A stretch of 64,000 bases of DNA, from contig JBPJFY010000003.1 of the NCBI GenBank assembly GCA_051208045.1, forward strand, positions 124,001 to 188,000, read 5' to 3'. Origin of the DNA: LZORAL124-50-18 sp051208045. Lineage in GTDB: Bacteria; Pseudomonadota; Gammaproteobacteria; Pseudomonadales; Oleiphilaceae. Below are positions 33,091 to 42,502 of this stretch, in pieces. The notes under the pieces were generated by a model that made no database searches, was not told the origin of the DNA, and was given only the letters and a program-made list of their open reading frames with translations. The position numbers and the translations under genes were made by a program. Position 1 is the stretch's first letter, and each line of letters opens with the position of its first letter.

Positions 33091-34488
33091 CTAGTCAAAC
33101 CAGCGCAGCTCATCACGTAGATTCACCACGTCCCCAATAATAATCAACGTTGGCGCTTTGAAGGGCTGACCACGAGATTCTTCCTGCCCCAGGGCCTGCA
33201 CAATGTTTTCAAGCGTACTGGTCAATACGCGCTGTTCAGAAGTGGTTCCCTTGGATACCAATGCAATGGGTGTTTCAGGTTTTTTCCCGTGAGCCATCAA
33301 CTGCTGCGTGATGGTACCGAGCCCGGTGAGCCCCATGTAGAACACCAGCGTTTGTCCATCCGCAATGTACTCCTGCCACGGCAAATCACAGGTATCGTTT
33401 TTCAGGTGGCCGGTGATAAATCGGACGGATTGAGAGTAATCACGATGGGTCAGCGGTATACCTGCATAACTGGCACATCCACTGGCGGCAGTAATGCCTG
33501 GCACCACCTGAAATGGAATGCCCGCCTGGGCCAATTCGCCGATTTCTTCACCACCACGCCCGAAAATAAAGGGGTCACCTCCTTTTAGACGAAGGACCCG
33601 CTTCCCTTTCTGCGCCAGTGATACCAGTAGCGCGTTAATGCCTTCCTGCGGCAAGGTATGGTTGCTTCTTTCCTTGCCCACATGGATTTTTTCAGCATCC
33701 TGCCGCACTTTGGCGAGAATTTCGGGGGATACCAACCGATCGTACACCACCACATCTGCCTGCCGAATGAGACGAAGCGCGCGTAGGGTCAACAAATCCG
33801 GGTCACCCGGGCCGGCGCCCACTAAATAGACTTCCCCTTGTGCCGTATAGCTTGCTTCATCCAGCTTCTGTTGCAACAAGGCTTCCGCATCAGTCTCATT
33901 TCCGGCGTAAACCAGTTCAGCAAAATGGCCATCGAGATTCGCTTCCCAAAACCGTCGACGCGCATTCAGGTCGGGCATTTTTTGATTGACTGCCTGACGC
34001 AGTTTGGCTGCAATGTTAACCAGTCGTCCATAGCTGGAAGGAATGGCCGCCTCCAGCTTGTTTCGTAACAACCGGGTGAACACCGGCAACTGACCGCTGC
34101 TGGATACGGCCGCGATGACCGGAGACCGATTGATGACCGAAGGAAAAATATAGGAGCTGAGCCTGGCATTGTTTACCACATTGACCAGCAGGTTTTGTTG
34201 TTTGGCCAGGTGCGCAATTTCTTCGTCCGTTTCTGACTCCGTCGCGGCCACCACCAACATTTTCCCGGCAAAATGCGCTGCATCGAAAGGGCCCTCAATA
34301 CAGGTGACGCCTTCTGCGGCCTGAAATCCTGCTATCGGTTCTGCCAGCTCGCTGCACAGGAGCGTGACATCCGCTCCTGCCAGCCGCAACAATTCGACTT
34401 TTCGAGCTGCTTTTTCACCATTTCCCACAACCAGAACCGGTTGTTGTTTCACATCTACAAAAAGAGGCAAAAACGCCAGTGTATTCAT
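33091..34488 (-). CDS. cysG: Siroheme synthase (multifunctional CysG)
   Basis: A 465-aa trifunctional enzyme. The N-terminal part (~1-210) is the NAD-dependent precorrin-2 dehydrogenase/ferrochelatase (LPLFVDVKQQPVLVVGNGEK, VNRSPVIAAVSSSGQLPVF) and the C-terminal part (~215-465) the SAM uroporphyrinogen III methyltransferase (VYLVGAGPGDPDLLTLRALR, DALLVSLAQKG-type segment, LRLKGGDPFIFGRGGEE, VVPGITAASG). Siroheme is used by sulfite and nitrite reductases. The start at 34488 was chosen because it opens the conserved N terminus; a longer frame to 34599 would overlap serS. It follows serS by 43 bp, the Pseudomonas order. Confidence 0.95.
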   Translation of the reverse strand: MNTLAFLPLFVDVKQQPVLVVGNGEKAARKVELLRLAGADVTLLCSELAEPIAGFQAAEGVTCIEGPFDAAHFAGKMLVVAATESETDEEIAHLAKQQNLLVNVVNNARLSSYIFPSVINRSPVIAAVSSSGQLPVFTRLLRNKLEAAIPSSYGRLVNIAAKLRQAVNQKMPDLNARRRFWEANLDGHFAELVYAGNETDAEALLQQKLDEASYTAQGEVYLVGAGPGDPDLLTLRALRLIRQADVVVYDRLVSPEILAKVRQDAEKIHVGKERSNHTLPQEGINALLVSLAQKGKRVLRLKGGDPFIFGRGGEEIGELAQAGIPFQVVPGITAASGCASYAGIPLTHRDYSQSVRFITGHLKNDTCDLPWQEYIADGQTLVFYMGLTGLGTITQQLMAHGKKPETPIALVSKGTTSEQRVLTSTLENIVQALGQEESRGQPFKAPTLIIIGDVVNLRDELRWFD

Positions 34489-34531
34489 GATGCCATCTGC
34501 TCTGCAGCGCGGGTCACATGCCCGCAGGTTA

Positions 34532-35809
34532 TTATTTTCCGATGTACTGCAATCCACCCATGTATGGTCGCAACACACTGGGTACTTCAATGGTGCCATC
34601 GGCCTGTTGATAGTTCTCCATCACGGCAATCATCGTGCGCCCTACGGCCAAACCGGAACCATTTAACGTGTGCACCAATTCCGGTTTTCCGGTTTCAGGG
34701 TTTCGCCAGCGCGCCTGCATGCGTCGCGCCTGGAAATCCCGTGTATTACTGCAGGAGGAAATTTCCCGATACTTCTGCTGACCAGGCAACCAGACTTCAA
34801 GGTCATAGGTTTTTACTGCACTGAAGCCCATATCTCCGCCGCACAAGGTCACCACACGATACGGTAACTCGAGATTCTGCAGCATCATCTCTGCATGGGA
34901 GGTCAACGCCTCCAGCGCCGCATCAGACTCGGCAGGTCGCACGACATGCACCAGTTCGACTTTATCAAACTGATGCTGACGAATCATGCCGCGAACGTCC
35001 CGGCCATACGATCCGGCCTCGCTCCGAAAACAGGGCGTATGACACACAAACTTCAAGGGCATTTGTGCGTCATCTAGAATGGTATCTCGTACCAGGTTGG
35101 TTGCAGGCACCTCGGCAGTGGGGATGAGATAAAAATCCCGCTCACCCGGCACTTTGAACAAATCTTCTTCAAATTTGGGGAGCTGCCCGGTACCAAAAAG
35201 ACTGTCTGCGTTCACGAGATACGGCAAATACAACTCTTCATAGCCATTTACCGTGGTATGCATATCCAGCATGTATTGCGCGAGCGCGCGATGCAAACGG
35301 GCAATCTGGTTCTTTAATACCACAAAACGGGACGCCGACAGTTTGGTCGCGGTTTCAAAATCCAAACCGCCCAACGCCTCACCCAGGTCCACATGGTCTT
35401 TAGGGTCAAACTCAAACGATTTTGGCGTGCCCCAGGTACGGATCTCAATATTGTCATCTTCGGATGCTCCGGCGGGAACATCTTCATCCGGCAAATTGGG
35501 AATTCCCTGCAGAATGTCATTCAACTCCTGCTGCAAACCATTCAACGCTTGTTTGGATGCTTCCAGTTCCGCGCCAATGGAATCCATCTCAGCGATCAGC
35601 GGTGCAATATCCTGCCCCTGCGCTTTCGCCTTGCCAATGTTTTTCGATCGGCTGTTACGCTCGCTTTGCAGGCTCTCAGTACGGGACTGTATTTCTTTCC
35701 GTTTGGCTTCCAGTTGGTTGATTTCTTCCACTGGCAATTGGAAACCTTTCTTTTTCAAACGGGCCGCAACCTCGTCAATTTCTGTTCTGAGAAGTTTGAT
35801 ATCTAACAT
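34532..35809 (-). CDS. serS: Seryl-tRNA synthetase
   Basis: A 425-aa class II aminoacyl-tRNA synthetase. The N-terminal coiled-coil arm (residues ~30-105) that grips the tRNA long arm is seen in EAKRKEIQSRTESLQSERNS. The catalytic core follows with motif 2 (FRSEAGSYGRDVRGMIRQHQ), EISSCSNTRDFQARRMQARW and motif 3 (LNGSGLAVGRTMIAVMENYQ). It is also required for charging tRNA-Sec where present. It lies between crcB and cysG, 132 bp from crcB. Confidence 0.97.
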   Translation of the reverse strand: MLDIKLLRTEIDEVAARLKKKGFQLPVEEINQLEAKRKEIQSRTESLQSERNSRSKNIGKAKAQGQDIAPLIAEMDSIGAELEASKQALNGLQQELNDILQGIPNLPDEDVPAGASEDDNIEIRTWGTPKSFEFDPKDHVDLGEALGGLDFETATKLSASRFVVLKNQIARLHRALAQYMLDMHTTVNGYEELYLPYLVNADSLFGTGQLPKFEEDLFKVPGERDFYLIPTAEVPATNLVRDTILDDAQMPLKFVCHTPCFRSEAGSYGRDVRGMIRQHQFDKVELVHVVRPAESDAALEALTSHAEMMLQNLELPYRVVTLCGGDMGFSAVKTYDLEVWLPGQQKYREISSCSNTRDFQARRMQARWRNPETGKPELVHTLNGSGLAVGRTMIAVMENYQQADGTIEVPSVLRPYMGGLQYIGK

Positions 35810-35941
35810 GGGAAAAACACAATTCCTGCAAATTTAATTATTGAACTCTACGACGATACTTCTGTTTAAGGTACTTCTGTTCGTTTGTCTGGTGGCGATG
35901 CTTCTGCCCGTCATCGGCAGTTGATATTCGTGAATAACACC

Positions 35942-36313
35942 CTACAGCTTACCAAGCTGCATGCCTAAAAATGTCGACAAAACGCATAACACCACACTCG
36001 AAATCACATACAAGGCGGCAGAAAAAACTCTGCCCGATTCCAACAAGGAGACGGTTTCAAGCGAAAACGTGGAAAACGTGGTAAACGCCCCCAAAAATCC
36101 CACCATGACCAACGCCTTGACCTCGGGTACGGCATGGAGTTTCTCAATCACGAACACATAGACCACACCAATGAGAAAAGATCCCACCACATTGACCACC
36201 AGGGTGCCATAAGGAAAAGCCTGATTGAACAGGGCATTCACCCAGCCCACGACCGCATACCGCCCCAGCGCACCTGCCGCACCACCTAGCGCAATCGCTA
36301 TCAGCGTATGCAT
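35942..36313 (-). CDS. crcB: Fluoride channel CrcB/Fluc
   Basis: A 123-aa membrane protein with four transmembrane helices, expected to form an antiparallel dimeric fluoride channel. Conserved residues include GGAAGALGRYAVVGWVN, YGTLVVNVVGSFLIG and GFLGAFTTFSTFSLE with the Phe pair that lines the pore. The ATG at 36313 gives the standard N terminus; an in-frame TTG at 36331 is unlikely. No fluoride riboswitch was recognised upstream. Position between rarA and serS is conserved in Pseudomonas relatives. Confidence 0.95.
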   Translation of the reverse strand: MHTLIAIALGGAAGALGRYAVVGWVNALFNQAFPYGTLVVNVVGSFLIGVVYVFVIEKLHAVPEVKALVMVGFLGAFTTFSTFSLETVSLLESGRVFSAALYVISSVVLCVLSTFLGMQLGKL

Positions 36314-36417
36314 GGTAAAGAGTCCGGGCAAATGATCATTAAGCAGTCCAAGGGGTCTAAAGGGCGTAGTTTACCGCAGCAAGGCCAAATTTGGTATTTT
36401 CCAAACCGGGAAAACGA

Positions 36418-37785
36418 TCAGGTCGGATATCTTTTTTTGGTGGATTGAGCATTCAAATCCCGTAAACGCGCCATCTTTTCCCCGATTTTCGTTTCCAGGC
36501 CACGATCCACCGGCTGATAAAAGGCCGTACCAGCGAGCATCTCAGGCAAATACACTTCTCCGGCTGCGAAAGCATCCTGCTCATCATGGGCGTAACGATA
36601 GCCTTCGCCCATTCCCTGCTCCTTCATAAGTTGGGTGGGTGCATTGCGAAGATGCATCGGCACCGGGTAATCCGGGGATGCTTTAATCAGTTTCATACAA
36701 CGATTAAACGCGGTGTAAACCGCATTACTTTTCGCCGATACCGCGAGATACACTACTGCCTGGGCCAGAGCCAACTCGCCTTCCGGTGCCCCGAGACGTT
36801 CAAACGCCTCGCAGGCGTTCAGGCACAGGGTGAGTGCTCTCGGATCTGCGTTACCGATGTCTTCCGAGGCCATGCGCACGAGCCTGCGCCCCACGTACAA
36901 CGGGTCACAGCCCGATTGAACCATTCGACAAAACCAATACAGGGCGGCATCCGCATCGGACCCACGCACAGACTTATGTAGCGCTGAGATCTGATCGTAA
37001 AAATGATCGCCCCCTTTGTCGAACTGCTTTTGGTTTTCATCCAGTATGCCCAGAATATCGGCGCGGGAGAGCGTGAACAACACTCCATCTGAAGCTTGGC
37101 CTGCCGCCAGGGAGGAATACTTGTGCTGAACCACGATTTCCAGCATCGTAATCAGCCGGCGCGCATCTCCATTGGCGTGTGCCAGCAGTATGGAGGCAGC
37201 ATCTTCTGCTATGCTGTAGTGGGTTTGATGGTCCGAACCGAGCACATCCAGCGCTTTTTGTACCAGAATGAGCAGCTCATCCTCCGACAGGGGCGTCAAT
37301 CGATAGACGCGAGCCCGCGACAAGAGTGCTGAATTTAACTGAAACGACGGATTTTCTGTCGTCGCTCCGATAAACGAAAACGTTCCGTTTTCAATATGGG
37401 GTAGAAAGCCGTCCTGCTGGGATTTGTTGAAGCGGTGCACTTCATCCACAAATACCAGGGAGCGCTGTCCCCGTGCCTGTCTGGCCGCATTGGCTTTTTG
37501 AACAGCGTCGCGAATATCCGCCACGCCGCCCGTCACTGCAGAAATGGGGAGGAATTGGATATCATTCTGCTCGGCAAACAGCCGGGCAAGACTGGTTTTT
37601 CCGGTACCTGGCGGCCCCCAGAGGATGAAAGAGTGCAGCACACCCCCTTCCAGTGCTTTACGAAGCGGCTTGTCAGCGGCTAACAAATGCGACTGGCCAA
37701 CATAATCCTGTAAGGACTTTGGCCGCAAACGGGAGGCCAGGGGCTCGAAGTCTGAAGACGTTTCCGCCTGAAACAAATCATCCAC
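36418..37785 (-). CDS. rarA: Replication-associated recombination protein A (RarA/MgsA)
   Basis: A 455-aa AAA+ ATPase that acts at stalled replication forks and is related to clamp loaders. Features: RLRPKSLQDYVGQSHLL near the N terminus, Walker A LWGPPGTGKTSLARLFAEQN, Walker B SLVFVDEVHRFNKSQQD, sensor 1 FIGATTENPSFQLN, and a C-terminal tetramerisation region with KSVRGSDADAALYWFCRM and MPEMLAGTAFYQP-like end. It lies 26 bp after lolA and 104 bp before crcB. Confidence 0.95.
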   Translation of the reverse strand: MDDLFQAETSSDFEPLASRLRPKSLQDYVGQSHLLAADKPLRKALEGGVLHSFILWGPPGTGKTSLARLFAEQNDIQFLPISAVTGGVADIRDAVQKANAARQARGQRSLVFVDEVHRFNKSQQDGFLPHIENGTFSFIGATTENPSFQLNSALLSRARVYRLTPLSEDELLILVQKALDVLGSDHQTHYSIAEDAASILLAHANGDARRLITMLEIVVQHKYSSLAAGQASDGVLFTLSRADILGILDENQKQFDKGGDHFYDQISALHKSVRGSDADAALYWFCRMVQSGCDPLYVGRRLVRMASEDIGNADPRALTLCLNACEAFERLGAPEGELALAQAVVYLAVSAKSNAVYTAFNRCMKLIKASPDYPVPMHLRNAPTQLMKEQGMGEGYRYAHDEQDAFAAGEVYLPEMLAGTAFYQPVDRGLETKIGEKMARLRDLNAQSTKKRYPT

Positions 37786-37811
37786 GTTTTACCGCCTCGG
37801 AGCGCTTCCTC

Positions 37812-38495
37812 TCACTCTGCAATAATGTCCACACCGTCAGGCAGCTGCAGTTCGAAATCTGCATCACTGAGCGAAGGATTCATCTCTACATTGAGAAACG
37901 ATAATGTGGTTTTCTGCCCCAGACCGTCACGCAAGCGCATCTCCACCAACGTTCCCTGTACGAATTTCATTTGAAGGCGATCGAACAGCGATTCTTTGGA
38001 GAGTGGCACCAATGAAAAAACACGCACACCTTCCATGGACTCACTGGTCACTTGGTAAGTGGCTTTGATTTTTGCCACATCACCGCTCAACAGCATCGCC
38101 GGCGATTGCCGTTTTTCTTCGTCCATTTTCTGGATAGTCACTTGCTCCAGATCCGGATCGAAAACACTCACTTTTTCACCATCGGACACAACCACCTGCT
38201 CCAGCGGAGGATCGGTGTGCCAATAAAAATAGCCGGGTTTCCTGGCTTTTAATGTACCGGAGGTCTGCTGAATGGCCCCCGTTTTGTCGGCAATAAACTG
38301 AACAAACTGTGCCTGAAATGTCTGAACCCCAGACAACAGCCCGGCTAATTCGTCCACAGGTTCGGCAGCTGGGGCCACCATGGACACTGCAGATGTTGAT
38401 TCAGTTGCATGCGAAGATGCAACACTTACCGCCGCCATAGCGGCCATGATAATGGTTAAAACGACACCGAAATGTTTGGAAAACATCGCACTCAC
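37812..38495 (-). CDS. lolA: Outer-membrane lipoprotein carrier protein LolA
   Basis: A 227-aa periplasmic chaperone carrying lipoproteins from LolCDE to LolB. An N-terminal signal peptide (LTIIMAAMAAVSVASSHATE) precedes the LolA domain with LLSGVQTFQAQFVQFI, LKARKPGYFYWHTDPPLEQV and VVSDGEKVSVFDPDLEQVTI, all typical. The GTG start at 38495 has AAGGA a few bases upstream; ATG 38486 is a close alternative. It is 7 bp after ftsK, and the two are always cotranscribed in this arrangement. Confidence 0.95.
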   Translation of the reverse strand: MSAMFSKHFGVVLTIIMAAMAAVSVASSHATESTSAVSMVAPAAEPVDELAGLLSGVQTFQAQFVQFIADKTGAIQQTSGTLKARKPGYFYWHTDPPLEQVVVSDGEKVSVFDPDLEQVTIQKMDEEKRQSPAMLLSGDVAKIKATYQVTSESMEGVRVFSLVPLSKESLFDRLQMKFVQGTLVEMRLRDGLGQKTTLSFLNVEMNPSLSDADFELQLPDGVDIIAE

Positions 38496-38502
38496 ACTAT
38501 CC

Positions 38503-41088
38503 TTATCCCTTGGGCGGAGGGGGTGCTAACACCTCCCGCGCGCCATTATGACCGGCGGGACTGACCACACCGGCAGACTCCATCGATTCCACAAGATTTG
38601 CCGCGCGATTATAGCCGATTTTGAGTTTTCTCTGTACGGCAGAAATAGACGCCCGGCGCGACTCGGTAACAAAAGCAACCGCTTCATCGTATAATGGATC
38701 AGAATCTTCCGACCCATCACCACTCCCTTCACTGGGAATACCCGGCACGGCGTCCGAGTCCCCCCCTTCAAGCACATCATCAATGTATTCGGGCTCGCCC
38801 CGTTGTTTCCAGGCCTCCACCACACGATGCACTTCATCGTCTGACACGAAAGCGCCATGCACACGTTCCGGTAAAGAAGTGCCCGGAGGCAGGTATAACA
38901 TGTCACCATGACCCAGCAGCTGTTCTGCTCCCCCCTGGTCAATGATGGTCCGAGAGTCCACTTTTGAGGAAACCAGAAACGAAATTCGAGTCGGAATGTT
39001 TGCTTTGATCAATCCGGTGATCACATCGACAGAGGGTCGCTGTGTGGCAAGCACCAAGTGAATGCCCGCTGCACGCGCCTTCTGGGCGATACGGGCAATT
39101 AGTTCTTCCACCTTTTTGCCAACGATCATCATCATGTCTGCAAATTCATCGATCACCACGACGATAAATGGCAGCGTTTCCAGCTCCGGTCGATCCGACT
39201 CGGCGTTATCGAGAAATTCATCCGGTTGCCATAATGGGTCACGAAGCGGCTCTCCGGCCTTTTGCGCATCTTTCACCTTGCGATTGAAACCGGCTATGTT
39301 ACGCACCCCCATATGGGCCATCAGCTTATATCGCCGTTCCATTTCCGCCACACACCACCGCAAACCGTTGGCGGCTTCTTTCATGTCAGTAACTACCGGC
39401 GATAACAGGTGCGGAATGCCTTCATAGATGGACAATTCCAACATTTTCGGATCGACCATCAAAAAGCGCACTTCATCGGGTGTTGCTTTAAACAAGATGC
39501 TTAAAATCATGGCATTAATGCCCACGGACTTACCGGACCCCGTCGTACCCGCCACCAGCACGTGAGGCATTTTTGCCAGATTGGTGATGACCGCGTTGCC
39601 GGCAATATCGTTACCGAGTGCCAGCGTAGTCGGCGATTCGCTTTTCTCATAATCGTCTGAATACAGTACCTCACTGAACCGCACCACTTCGCGCACTTCA
39701 TTAGGTATTTCAATACCGATCACGGATTTACCGCGAATGACCTCAACCACGCGCACACTGAGCACCGCCAATGAACGGGCAAGATCTTTGGCTAGATTGG
39801 ATATCTTGGCCACTTTCACGCCGGGTGCAGGTTGAATTTCAAAACGGGTGATTACCGGCCCGGGATTGACCGCGACCACTTCAGCGACAACACCAAAGTC
39901 CTTCAGCTTGGCTTCAAGAAGATGCGACAGTGATTTGAGGTATTCCGGCGAAAATCCGCTGGTTTTATGTGGATCAGGCGGATCCAGGATGGCGATGGAC
40001 GGCAATGGCCCTTCACTGTCATCAAACAGCGAGCCTTGCGTTTCTTTCACCGCTCGCGTACTGGTTTTTTGCTTTTTCTCAAAAGGCTTGATTTCGATAT
40101 CGTCCTCACACCCCGCCTTCGCTTTCTTGGCAGACTTTCGAGCACTGACCTCTTTGAGCTTTCCGACAATCGATTTATCCGGCTTGCTCTCCACCCTGGG
40201 TTCCGGTGAACTTTGTGAGGCCACCGGGGCAGGCTTGGAGGGCTTGGAAGCAGTCGTTTGCCCGGTTTCTGACCCCTTACCGGACGACTTGAGCTTTTGC
40301 TGCAATTTCTCAATCAAAGTGGGCTTGTCCGCCTCACGCGCAGCGTTTAACTTCTCCGCAGCGTTTGCATGAATGTATTCATTGGGCCGAACATCGCCGC
40401 TGACTGCGGCGACTGGTGTATGCAATGTGGGTACAATGTCCCGCGTTACAGAACGCTTTTTCACTAACTTGTTCCACCCAGCCACACACAGTGCCGCCCC
40501 CTTTAAACTCATAGCGCCCAGCCAATCCATGAGCCGCAGCCACGACAATCCGGTAAACACGGTGACGCCAAACAGGAAAAATGAAACCAGGATGAGCGTG
40601 GTGCCTACCAGGTTAAAATTCTTCATGAGGAACATGGCCATCAGATCACCCACCTTCCCTCCGGCATCTGCCCCTAACCCCGCTACGGAATACAGGGCCA
40701 GGAAGGCGGTTGCTGACAGGAGAATCAGCACCAACCCTAACCCTCTCAATAAAAACAGGGGCCAGTGGAAAGGCAACTCAGACTTCCGATGACGAAACAT
40801 TTTCCAGGCACGAAATGCCAACAGTGCGGGAAAGCAGTATGAGATATAACCAAAAAAATAGATCAGTACGTCCGCAAACCAGGCACCAGTACGCCCACCG
40901 TAATTAGAAGCGACGCCATCCGTGCCCGTGGTTGCCCAACCGGGGTCGTTGGGGTTATAGCTCACCAGCGCGATTAACATATAAACGCACAAAGCGACCA
41001 AAAAAATCAGTGCACCCTCTTTAATGCCATGATGCACATAGTTATTGAAGTGTTGCTGCTTGTGTTGTGATAGAGAACTTTCTGACAT
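38503..41088 (-). CDS. ftsK: DNA translocase FtsK
   Basis: An 861-aa cell-division ATPase that pumps DNA toward the dif site. Four transmembrane helices lie in residues ~25-190, followed by a moderate linker (~205-370) rich in Lys/Pro/Ser. The motor domain has Walker A PHVLVAGTTGSGKSVGINAM and Walker B FIVVVIDEFADMMMIVGKK. The C-terminal gamma winged helix (RRASISAVQRKLKIGYNRAA, NLVESMESAGVVSP) recognises KOPS sequences. The linker is shorter than in E. coli (1329 aa) and similar to Pseudomonas. It heads the ftsK-lolA-rarA run. Confidence 0.97.
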   Translation of the reverse strand: MSESSLSQHKQQHFNNYVHHGIKEGALIFLVALCVYMLIALVSYNPNDPGWATTGTDGVASNYGGRTGAWFADVLIYFFGYISYCFPALLAFRAWKMFRHRKSELPFHWPLFLLRGLGLVLILLSATAFLALYSVAGLGADAGGKVGDLMAMFLMKNFNLVGTTLILVSFFLFGVTVFTGLSWLRLMDWLGAMSLKGAALCVAGWNKLVKKRSVTRDIVPTLHTPVAAVSGDVRPNEYIHANAAEKLNAAREADKPTLIEKLQQKLKSSGKGSETGQTTASKPSKPAPVASQSSPEPRVESKPDKSIVGKLKEVSARKSAKKAKAGCEDDIEIKPFEKKQKTSTRAVKETQGSLFDDSEGPLPSIAILDPPDPHKTSGFSPEYLKSLSHLLEAKLKDFGVVAEVVAVNPGPVITRFEIQPAPGVKVAKISNLAKDLARSLAVLSVRVVEVIRGKSVIGIEIPNEVREVVRFSEVLYSDDYEKSESPTTLALGNDIAGNAVITNLAKMPHVLVAGTTGSGKSVGINAMILSILFKATPDEVRFLMVDPKMLELSIYEGIPHLLSPVVTDMKEAANGLRWCVAEMERRYKLMAHMGVRNIAGFNRKVKDAQKAGEPLRDPLWQPDEFLDNAESDRPELETLPFIVVVIDEFADMMMIVGKKVEELIARIAQKARAAGIHLVLATQRPSVDVITGLIKANIPTRISFLVSSKVDSRTIIDQGGAEQLLGHGDMLYLPPGTSLPERVHGAFVSDDEVHRVVEAWKQRGEPEYIDDVLEGGDSDAVPGIPSEGSGDGSEDSDPLYDEAVAFVTESRRASISAVQRKLKIGYNRAANLVESMESAGVVSPAGHNGAREVLAPPPPKG

Positions 41089-41273
41089 AAGACTACACAG
41101 ACTTTCCTACCGGAAAGTTTTATTCAGAATTAATTTAAGAAACACGCTTAGTTAATTGATAAGTATAGATCTTTTGACCCGATTTAACAGCATTCATTTT
41201 CTGTCCATATTTCGCTAATTCAGCGTATGTGACTATGCTATGCTTTAAGAATCAATCACGCGGGGGTTTTCAA

Positions 41274-42050
41274 ATGAAAACCGGGAGCGCATTCACATTC
41301 GCACTGTTCACCCTACTCCTTGGAGGGATTACTTCCGACGGCAGCGCCTGCGAGAAAAAAATGCGTTGGAACGATGACCCGCCCTACAGTTATACGCAGC
41401 AAGATACCCCTGATAAGATCGTGGGTATCAGTGTCGATATCGCCAAATTAATCCTTTCTCAACTGGATTGCCAGTTAATATTCGTCAAGATGCCCTGGGC
41501 ACGTGCACTGAAAGAAATCGAAGCCGGGCGGATTGATTTCGTTGATGGCGCTTACGTGCGCCCGGAACGAGAGGTCTACGTACACTTTTCTTCAGTAGGA
41601 TTTCACTCTCCCAACATTTTATTCGAGCGCAGGAAAGAGGCAGAAAGACGCTCACTGACATCCCTCGCAGAGATAATGGACGGAGACTACCGCCTTGGCG
41701 TTCAAATCGGGGTTTCTTATGGTGGTGAATTTGATCAGCTCAGCACGAATGAGGGCTTTCAATCGAGGCTGATCAGAGTCAGCCAACGAGAGTCTCTCTA
41801 GCAGCTTCTGGCGTTGAGCCGAATTGATGGTGTGATTGCGGATGAGATATCCGGTCGTCTGGAGATAAAACAGTTAGCTCTTGGAAAAACGATCACCCCC
41901 ACCCCTCTGGTTATTGAGGACAAACCTGCTTATTTCATGTTTTCAAAGGCAACCACAAGCAAGGAATTTGTCGGCAGATTCGATGCGGTACTTCAGCGGT
42001 TACGTAAAGAGGGAACGCTAAACAGCATCGTTGAACACTACCTGAACTAG
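41274..42050 (+). pseudogene. Extracellular solute-binding protein (family 3) with in-frame amber codon
   Basis: A periplasmic amino-acid-type binding protein that would be 258 aa. It has a signal peptide (FTFALFTLLLGGITSDGSAC) and a PBPb domain (WNDDPPYSYTQQD, VGISVDIAKLILSQLDCQLI, MPWARALKEIEAGRIDF). Reading is interrupted by TAG at 41799-41801; the same frame continues on the far side with LLALSRIDGVIADEISG and the proper C terminus (EFVGRFDAVLQRLRKEGTLN). One base change (e.g. CAG or GAG to TAG) explains the break, and no other damage is seen, so the loss is recent or may be suppressed. It has no adjacent permease or ATPase; such orphan proteins often feed sensors. Confidence 0.75.
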
Positions 42051-42088
42051 AGATTTTTGCCTTCAGACACTGATCTTAAGTACCCGCG

Positions 42089-42502
42089 TCAACGACTCAT
42101 AACCACCTCTGCGGTCATCGAGCGGACATACCGCTCCAGGGTATAGCCTGGTCGCGCATCTAAACCGGGAGCGGTTTCGTTCCGAAAAAGCCCTGAACCG
42201 GAAACTGCCGGAACAGTTTCCAGTTTCACATCCTCAAACTGCTGAATATTTTCCAGTTCAAATGTGGAAAAACTCTGCGACACCGTTAACTTGGCGGCTT
42301 TTTCAACAAGGAAAGATTTGATTTCAGCCCACTCTGCGCCATGATTTGATGTCACGGAAATGACATAGCGCGAGTCTGATAAGGCATGTTGGTTATAATT
42401 GAGCACCAACTCCTTTTGTTGCAGTCGCTCCGTTGTTGCACATCCCGAAATCAGCAACACGAGTGCTGCCAGACCAAGCCAAACAGCGGACAATTTCTTC
42501 AT
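42089..42502 (-). CDS. Putative lipoprotein coupled to metZ
   Basis: A 137-aa protein with a lipoprotein signal (LGLAALVLLISGC) and acylation expected at Cys21. The mature part is polar and has no recognised domain; notable are YVISVTSNHGAEWAEIKSFL and a terminal YTLERYVRSMTAEVVMSR. It overlaps the metZ stop by 4 bp, so it is made together with metZ, although an envelope lipoprotein has no evident link to methionine synthesis. Not recognised further. Confidence 0.7.
   Translation of the reverse strand: MKKLSAVWLGLAALVLLISGCATTERLQQKELVLNYNQHALSDSRYVISVTSNHGAEWAEIKSFLVEKAAKLTVSQSFSTFELENIQQFEDVKLETVPAVSGSGLFRNETAPGLDARPGYTLERYVRSMTAEVVMSR

Noticed and set aside
36314..36417. Possible fluoride riboswitch before crcB
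   Set aside because: The conserved GGCGAUGG...GCUGAUG pattern was not found in this short interval.
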